From positions 186,001 to 250,000 of the forward strand of contig NZ_LXHE01000002.1 of NCBI RefSeq assembly GCF_001656295.1: a stretch of DNA of 64,000 nt, given 5' to 3'. The notes below the pieces were generated by a model. The model worked only from the letters and a program-made list of their open reading frames with translations, was not told the origin of the DNA and did no database searches. This DNA comes from Moraxella catarrhalis (GTDB lineage: Bacteria; Pseudomonadota; Gammaproteobacteria; Pseudomonadales; Moraxellaceae). This document shows, one piece after another, positions 58,591 through 64,000 of the stretch. The position numbers were made by a program, and so were the translations under genes. Positions within the stretch are counted from its first letter, which is position 1; every line of letters starts with the position of its first letter.

Positions 58591-59576
58591 GAGGATTTCC
58601 AGTGCCAAGCGGTGAGCTTTTGGGTGATGGATAGCCAAAGTATTTGACCATAAATGGCAGGAATGGTTAATGAACCTGATGCCCAAACACCATGTTCATA
58701 CTGCCAAGCCCCTGCTGCATAGTCCATATTTGTACCACCATGGGTACACATGGTGGTACAAATGATGGCAACGCCACGATCTGTTAACTTTGCCAAAGCA
58801 TCAATCATGGCTTGTGACTTAGGTAGATTGCCTGCACCATAGCCAATCAAAATCACCGCACAAGCATCAGCCGCTGCCAACAATTCATCAGCCAGTGTAT
58901 TAGGATCGTTAGGCAGTACATACACTGACCGAATCTTGACAGATTTGGCACACTTAATTAATGAGGGTAATTGATTTAAGTAAATGGCGGTATTGATCGA
59001 TGATGGCGATGATTTTTGAAATATCGCATCTGCTCCCACAAAGGCATTGGGTGCTTGGCTATTGATTTTTTGGGTATGCTTGGCATCGAACGATTGATGA
59101 TAAAAATGGACAAATGTGCCACACTGTGCCGCTGCCAAATCCAAAGACTGTGATAAATTATTCCAAGCGTCGCTATCATAATTGATGGATAAATCAGCAC
59201 ATTGTGGCAATAATAAAGGCTGTATACTGCCAGTAATCACGAGACTTAAATCGGTAAATTCATCAAATGCATGTGCCAAAAAAGCCGCCAAAAAACTGAG
59301 CGTATCAGTGCCTGTGATGAGTACAAATCTTCGATAACCATCATGATAAGCGGTCAAAATCAGCTCATAAAAGCCCACAAAATCAGATGGCGTCATAAGG
59401 CTTGAGTCTTTGATGATCTGATTGTTCAAGATTTTTACATGATGATCGGTTGTGCCATATAGATTGCTGAGTATTGGCAAAAAAATCTCAGCAGGCAAAG
59501 CAGATAGTGGTGTGCCATGGCTGCCAAAAGTGCCGCCAGCATAGATGAGACAAATGGGTGATTGGGTAGGTGTCAT
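58587..59576 (-). CDS. Type I-like L-asparaginase family protein
   Basis: The 329-residue protein shows the first catalytic Thr in LIYAGGTFGSHG and the second in VLITGTDTLSFLAAFL, the two signatures of the asparaginase/glutaminase family. ILIGYGAGNLP and ICTTMCTHGGTN are later conserved pieces. There is no signal peptide, which favours a cytoplasmic asparaginase of the AnsA class. The annotation is by pattern, so related amidohydrolases such as glutamyl-tRNA amidotransferase D-like proteins remain an alternative. It overlaps truA by 4 bases. Confidence 0.83.
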   Translation of the reverse strand: MTPTQSPICLIYAGGTFGSHGTPLSALPAEIFLPILSNLYGTTDHHVKILNNQIIKDSSLMTPSDFVGFYELILTAYHDGYRRFVLITGTDTLSFLAAFLAHAFDEFTDLSLVITGSIQPLLLPQCADLSINYDSDAWNNLSQSLDLAAAQCGTFVHFYHQSFDAKHTQKINSQAPNAFVGADAIFQKSSPSSINTAIYLNQLPSLIKCAKSVKIRSVYVLPNDPNTLADELLAAADACAVILIGYGAGNLPKSQAMIDALAKLTDRGVAIICTTMCTHGGTNMDYAAGAWQYEHGVWASGSLTIPAIYGQILWLSITQKLTAWHWKSS

Positions 59577-59683
59577 AATAATTAAGCTGTATTTGGGGCT
59601 ATGTCAACTCAGATGTACTGTGCTTTCATAGAATAAATTTGCTCAATATTATAAATAAAACTGCCCAATAAAGCCATCAAAAA

Positions 59684-59709
59684 AAGGTGCGTCAGTCACG
59701 ACACACCTT
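59684..59709 (-). terminator. Terminator of asd
   Basis: Ten-base arms (59684-59693, 59700-59709) with a G-U pair on the minus strand and a 6-base loop are followed by a run of seven T, 20 bases after the asd stop. Confidence 0.88.
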
Positions 59710-59729
59710 AATTTGGTGATTTTATAAAA

Positions 59730-60863
59730 TCAGATACGACCTTGCAGGATGGCAAGCATACGACGCAAAGGCTCAGCAGCACCCCAAAGTAGCTGATCAC
59801 CGACTGTAAATGCGGTCAAGTATTCGCCGCCCATATTCAGTTTACGCAGACGACCCACAGCAACATTTAGCGTACCTGTAACAGCCACAGGGGTCAGACG
59901 CTCCATGCTGGCGGCTTTATCATTTTCAACAACATCAAGCCATGGATTGTTGCTTTCACGCAGTGCAGTTGTAATCTCTGCCAAGGGAATGTCTTTGGTT
60001 AGCTTGATGGTAAGTGCTTGGCTGTGGCATCGCATGGCACCGATACGCACACAAATACCATCGATATTGATGGTTTCATCAGCTGATTTACCCAAGATTT
60101 TATTGGTTTCAGCTTGAGCTTTCCATTCTTCACGAGATTGACCATTATCTAGCTGACTGTCAATGTAAGGAATTAAACTGCCTGCCAGTACAGCACCAAA
60201 ATGCTGCTTGGGAAAATCGTCGCTACGCTGTGTATCAGCAATATTTCTATCAATCTCAAGGATGGCTGAGGCAGGGTCATCAAGCTGATCTGACACCGAA
60301 TCACGCAGAACACCCATGCCTTTGATGAGTTCACGCATGTTATTCGCACCAGCACCTGAAGCGGCTTGATAGGTCATGGCAGATACCCACTCAACCCAAC
60401 CACGACGGAATAGCTCGCCAATTGCCATCAGCATTAGGCTGACGGTGCAGTTGCCGCCAATAAAGTCTTTTTTACCATCAGCAAGTGCCTTATCAATGAC
60501 ATCACGATTGATGGGGTCTAGAATGATGATGGCATCTTCTTGCATACGCAGGCTGCTCGCCGCATCAATCCAATAGCCTGTCCAGCCGCTTTGTCTTAGG
60601 GCACCGTGGACTTGCTTGGTGTAGTCTCCGCCTTGGCAGGTGATGATGGCATCGCATCGAGATAGCTCTAGGATATCAGTTGCATCTTTGAGCGTACCGC
60701 CGTCCACACCATCAAAACCTGGTGCTTGACCACCAGCATTGCTGGTTGAAAAAAATACAGGCGTAATGTGCTGAAAATCGCCTTCTTCAACCATGCGACT
60801 CATCAAAACTGAGCCAACCATGCCACGCCAGCCAACCAAACCAACGACCATTTTTTCTGCCAT
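59730..60863 (-). CDS. asd: Aspartate-semialdehyde dehydrogenase
   Basis: Asd reduces aspartyl phosphate to the semialdehyde for lysine, threonine, methionine and diaminopimelate. The 377-residue protein has the NADP loop [15 protein letters not shown] at residue 6, the catalytic Cys C139 in GGNCTVSLM, and late segments with [17 protein letters not shown], where the catalytic His lies. The length is the gammaproteobacterial type. It has its own terminator. Confidence 0.96.
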   Translation of the reverse strand: MAEKMVVGLVGWRGMVGSVLMSRMVEEGDFQHITPVFFSTSNAGGQAPGFDGVDGGTLKDATDILELSRCDAIITCQGGDYTKQVHGALRQSGWTGYWIDAASSLRMQEDAIIILDPINRDVIDKALADGKKDFIGGNCTVSLMLMAIGELFRRGWVEWVSAMTYQAASGAGANNMRELIKGMGVLRDSVSDQLDDPASAILEIDRNIADTQRSDDFPKQHFGAVLAGSLIPYIDSQLDNGQSREEWKAQAETNKILGKSADETINIDGICVRIGAMRCHSQALTIKLTKDIPLAEITTALRESNNPWLDVVENDKAASMERLTPVAVTGTLNVAVGRLRKLNMGGEYLTAFTVGDQLLWGAAEPLRRMLAILQGRI

Positions 60864-61108
60864 TTTTGATACCTTTTATTGGTGAAAACGCTCAATCAAA
60901 CCCGTCTGACTGAACTAAAAAAGAATTGATAACTATGCCCTTTTATGACTAAAAAATCAAGTCATTTTACGAGCTTTTGGGGACTTATTTTTTGGGTCTA
61001 AGATAACTTATATTTATACTACCATCAAGTCATGTCAGCTGCATGAACACGCCGCCTTGATAAAGCTATGATCTGATAGCTATAGAAAAAACACTAAAGA
61101 TCCAAAAC

Positions 61109-61726
61109 CTATTTGATGACATTTTCATCTTCAAGCATCAATAAATACGCCATCGCTTGCCCGACTTTAGTGGATTTTAGGGTGGTGAATTGCTCAAGCA
61201 TCTTATCATCTAGCACCGTGTCAATCGGTTTGTCCGACTCAAGATAAATGGTGCTGTCCGTATGGATTAGTCCACGCTCAAGCAGGCTTTGTAAAATGGG
61301 CTGCCACAGATCTAGCGCATATGGCGGATCAATAAAGACGATGTCAAACGTCTCTTTCATAGTCCTCAAAGCACTGATGGCATCGGCATGGAGGATGACC
61401 GCCTGATCTGATCGCTTCAAAAGCTCGGCATTTTGCTTGAGCATACGAGCTTGGGCGGCGTGCGGTTCGATAAACGTAACTTGTTTGGCGCCGCGCGATA
61501 AAGCTTCAAAGCCAAGCGCACCACTACCTGCACAAGCATCCAAAACTTTGGCGTCGGTCAAATAGCCAGTCAGCCAATTAAATATGGTTTCTTTGAGTCT
61601 GTCTGGCGTGGGTCTGAGTCCTTGTGCGTCCACAAAAGACAAAAGCCTGCGCCTATGCTGACCGCCGATGATGCGCACTTGATTGGTTGGCTTGGCTTTG
61701 GTGGGTTTTTTGGCGGATGTTTTCAT
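61109..61726 (-). CDS. rsmD: 16S rRNA (guanine(966)-N(2))-methyltransferase RsmD
   Basis: RsmD methylates G966 of 16S rRNA in the 30S particle. The 205-residue SAM enzyme has an N-terminal basic tail, then RIIGGQHRRRLL, the glycine-rich motif DACAGSGALGFEALSRGA, and the catalytic motif IV DPPYA. The upstream frame begins MKTSAKKPTKAKPTNQ. It lies alone between asd and the DUF445 gene. Confidence 0.93.
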   Translation of the reverse strand: MKTSAKKPTKAKPTNQVRIIGGQHRRRLLSFVDAQGLRPTPDRLKETIFNWLTGYLTDAKVLDACAGSGALGFEALSRGAKQVTFIEPHAAQARMLKQNAELLKRSDQAVILHADAISALRTMKETFDIVFIDPPYALDLWQPILQSLLERGLIHTDSTIYLESDKPIDTVLDDKMLEQFTTLKSTKVGQAMAYLLMLEDENVIK

Positions 61727-61932
61727 GACGAGGTATGGCTATTTTGGGGTAATTTGATAAATTGAGACAAAAGTCTGACTTTACCCATCATTTTACTGTA
61801 AGTTTTGATTTTGTGATAGCACAAATTGGGCGACTTTATCACTTTAAATCAATCCAAATATTGCCAAAATATGATATAATGTTATGGTTTTGACTAAAAA
61901 AACCGACCCAATCAGCCCAAAGACCAATCATT

Positions 61933-63255
61933 ATGTTTTCATCCATTTGGCAAGCTTTAAGTGAGCATCCTGAATTCATCGCCATGCTGACCATTCCACC
62001 TGTGACAGCGTTTGTGACATGGGCGCATGTTTGGATGGCGCTTGAGATGCTGTTTCATCCGATTAGATTTTGGGGAATTCGCATTCCTGGGATGCCTTTT
62101 GGCTTAAAAGGCTTGGGCTGGCAGGGCATCGTGCCTGCCAAAGCCGGAAAAATCTCTGGGGTGATCGTTGATCAGACGCTCTCAAAGCTTGGTTCTTTGG
62201 ATGAATTTTTTCAGGCGATGGAGCCTGAAGAGATGGCGGAGTTTATCACGGCCACTGTCGATAAAAACTTAGAAAATCTGATCGATGAAATCATGCTTGA
62301 GCGTTCGTACACGCTATGGACGCACACGCCATACGCCATTCGACGCCGTATTTATGCCCATGTGCGCTCACGATTGGCTGTGACGATGAAGTCTTTGGTG
62401 ATGGATTTGACTTATAATGTCGAATCGCTCGTAGATATGCGCGAGATGATCGTCTCTAAGATGGAAAACGACCGCAAGCTCATGGTGGATATGTTTTTGC
62501 GCGTCGGCAAAAAAGAGATTAATTTTATTTGGAAAATCAGCGCACTGATTGGCTTTGGCTTCGGTGTGCTTCAGATGGCGATTTTTTATTTTGTGCCACA
62601 GCATTGGACGGTGCCTTTTTTTGCGATGATTTGGGGGGCTTTGACCAACTGGATCGCCATATGGATGGTGTTTAATCCCGTTGAGCCAAAGACGGTTCCG
62701 TTCATTCGCCTGTTTCGTTATGAGATGGTTAATAACCAAAAACGCGTGGTGTGGATGCGCCCGCATTGGCACAACTATTCTTGGCAAGGTGGTTTTATGA
62801 AGCGTCAGGATGAGGTCTCAACTGTTTTTGCCGAAATTGTCGTCAATGAGCTTGTCACACTTGAAAATATCATGAATGAGATGATGTACGGCAGACGCGC
62901 CCATCAGACGCGAGAACTGGTCAAATCACATCTGTACGGCATGCTAGAAGATCCTGTCGTCGCAACCACGCTCAAAGTGGGCATGGATGAGCGCAGTCTT
63001 GATAGCTTTAAAGATACTATTATTGATAAATCCATCGATGCAACGATGGTGCCTATTCGTGATCCCAAGCTCAATGTTTCTCGAGCAAATAAAATCTTTG
63101 GATTATTTGAAAGTCGCATTCGTGCCCTAACCCCTAAAGAGTTTCAAAATCTATTAAGACCTGCTTTCCAAGAAGATGAGATTACCTTAATTATCTTGGG
63201 TGGTATCACAGGATTTTTGGCAGGTTGGCTGCATTTGGTGATTGTCTTTTTTTAG
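61933..63255 (+). CDS. DUF445 family membrane protein
   Basis: This 440-residue protein belongs by pattern to DUF445. A hydrophobic N-terminal region precedes the GIVPAKAGKIS segment, and several basic/acidic helices follow. A pair of helices appears near 195-245 (ISALIGFGFGVLQMAIF and MIWGALTNWIAIWMVF, including the NWIAI motif). A C-terminal transmembrane segment ends LVIVFF. The family has no settled biochemical function and is often near the cell envelope. A short tandem-repeat stretch follows before ccmF. Confidence 0.78.
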   Translation: MFSSIWQALSEHPEFIAMLTIPPVTAFVTWAHVWMALEMLFHPIRFWGIRIPGMPFGLKGLGWQGIVPAKAGKISGVIVDQTLSKLGSLDEFFQAMEPEEMAEFITATVDKNLENLIDEIMLERSYTLWTHTPYAIRRRIYAHVRSRLAVTMKSLVMDLTYNVESLVDMREMIVSKMENDRKLMVDMFLRVGKKEINFIWKISALIGFGFGVLQMAIFYFVPQHWTVPFFAMIWGALTNWIAIWMVFNPVEPKTVPFIRLFRYEMVNNQKRVVWMRPHWHNYSWQGGFMKRQDEVSTVFAEIVVNELVTLENIMNEMMYGRRAHQTRELVKSHLYGMLEDPVVATTLKVGMDERSLDSFKDTIIDKSIDATMVPIRDPKLNVSRANKIFGLFESRIRALTPKEFQNLLRPAFQEDEITLIILGGITGFLAGWLHLVIVFF

Positions 63256-63328
63256 TCAAATATCGTTGATTTGGTACATGTTACCAAGAATATCGCCATA
63301 TGAGTTATCTTGGAGTGGGTTGGTTCGT

Positions 63329-63382
63329 TTAACCGATAACAAGCTAACCAAGCTAACCGATAATAAGTTAACCGATAACAAG
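63329..63382. repeat. Degenerate 15-base tandem repeat upstream of ccmF
   Basis: The unit YTAACCGATAAYAAG occurs at 63329-63343, 63353-63367 and 63368-63382. A shortened CTAACCAAG lies between the first and second copies and a partial TTAACA follows. It ends about 50 bases before the ccmF start. Confidence 0.85.
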
Positions 63383-63432
63383 TTAACATTAAAAAGCCCC
63401 GCAAAATTTTGCCAGCAAATGAGTGTTTTATT

Positions 63433-64000
63433 ATGCTAATAACAGAACTTGGATACTTTTCGCTATTGCTTGCGTTGGTACTTGCAATGCTACAAGCCAT
63501 TTTACCCGCCATCGGTGTTATCAAACATCAAGTACAGTGGCAAAGACTGGCACCAAGTCTAGCGATGGCGCAGTTTTTGGCGATGGCGGTGGCGTTTTTG
63601 GGCTTGGTCGCAGGGTTTTTGTACAATGACTTTAGCTTAATTTATGTGGCTAAGCATTCAAATAGCTTGATGCCTTGGTATTATAAGCTTTCTGCGACTT
63701 GGGGTGGGCATGAAGGCTCGCTGCTGCTTTGGATGACGATTTTGGCGACTTGGTGTATGTTGGTGTCTGTGTTGAGTCGCGGTCTACCACTGGATATGCG
63801 CGCGCGCGTGTTATCCATTTTGGGTGGTATTCAGGTAATGATGCTTGCGATGATGATTTTTACGTCATCGCCATTTGACCGTGTTTTGCCAAATTTACCT
63901 GTTGATGGTGCTGATTTAAATCCATTATTACAAGATCCTGGTCTGATTTTTCATCCACCCATGCTTTATATGGGTTATGTGGGTCTTGCAGTACCATTTG
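63433..64000 (+). CDS. ccmF: Cytochrome c-type biogenesis protein CcmF (5' part only)
   Basis: CcmF is the membrane haem lyase component that attaches haem to apocytochrome c. From the ATG at 63433 the protein reads MLITELGYFSLLLALVLAM, with several hydrophobic helices, FLYNDFSLIYVAKHSNS, and then the diagnostic tryptophan-rich WGGHEGSLLLW motif of the haem-handling domain. The frame is open to the window edge at 64000 (189 codons), where about two thirds of the protein is missing. No other ccm gene is visible upstream, so this is the first ccm gene on this strand. Confidence 0.93.
   Translation, partial: MLITELGYFSLLLALVLAMLQAILPAIGVIKHQVQWQRLAPSLAMAQFLAMAVAFLGLVAGFLYNDFSLIYVAKHSNSLMPWYYKLSATWGGHEGSLLLWMTILATWCMLVSVLSRGLPLDMRARVLSILGGIQVMMLAMMIFTSSPFDRVLPNLPVDGADLNPLLQDPGLIFHPPMLYMGYVGLAVPF

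Overview
The window reads as chromosome of a low-GC gammaproteobacterium of the family Moraxellaceae, most probably Moraxella and plausibly M. catarrhalis. The pointers are a roughly 107 kDa haemoglobin-type TonB receptor resembling MhuA, a 36 kDa porin resembling M35, AT-rich intergenic DNA, and a housekeeping set typical of that family. The species is an inference from remembered families; nothing was searched.

Layout. 1-8.8 kb: queA (cut by the left edge), mrp, a small membrane protein, a sodium:solute symporter with its DUF4212 partner, and the haemoglobin receptor. 8.8-15.9 kb: a cstA gene with an in-frame amber codon, then the glycine-cleavage genes gcvT, gcvH and gcvP behind a tandem glycine riboswitch, with an unlisted 39-residue lipoprotein gene between gcvT and gcvH. 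16-23.3 kb: ycgL, a membrane protein, rpsF-rpsR-rplI, a META/DUF4377 lipoprotein, a broken LysR regulator facing an FMN reductase, a potassium channel and a rhomboid protease. 23.3-29.7 kb: argB, dut, a rhodanese-grxC-secB run, rsgA and rep. 29.7-35 kb: a choline/betaine locus (betA, betB, betT) in which every gene is broken. 35-48 kb: an MFS transporter, ubiH, lrgA/lrgB-like genes, a Na/Pi transporter with an early amber codon, fadD, an exonuclease with a DUF294 protein, dcd, a PHA-system protein, a DUF4126 protein and truD. 48-52.5 kb: a broken DUF1543 gene and a metH broken by several frameshifts. 52.6-64 kb: nnrDE, miaE, a porin, a lipase-like hydrolase, infA, truA, an asparaginase, asd, rsmD, a DUF445 protein and the start of ccmF.

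The main theme is concentrated gene decay inside otherwise intact housekeeping sequence. Eight loci (cstA, lysR, betA, betB, betT, the Na/Pi transporter, the DUF1543 gene, metH) carry nonsense codons, homopolymer slips, short duplications or microhomology deletions. Choline uptake and both oxidation steps are hit together, which fits loss of glycine-betaine synthesis. Cobalamin-dependent methionine synthesis is also hit. The neighbouring genes keep clean frames, so wholesale poor sequence quality is not the simplest explanation. Single-base indels in homopolymers could nevertheless be base-calling errors and should be confirmed on reads.

The best-supported regulatory element is the tandem glycine riboswitch ahead of gcvT. 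I found no CRISPR array, tRNA, rRNA, insertion sequence, prophage or obvious defence system, and no cassette that I would call a new multigene system.
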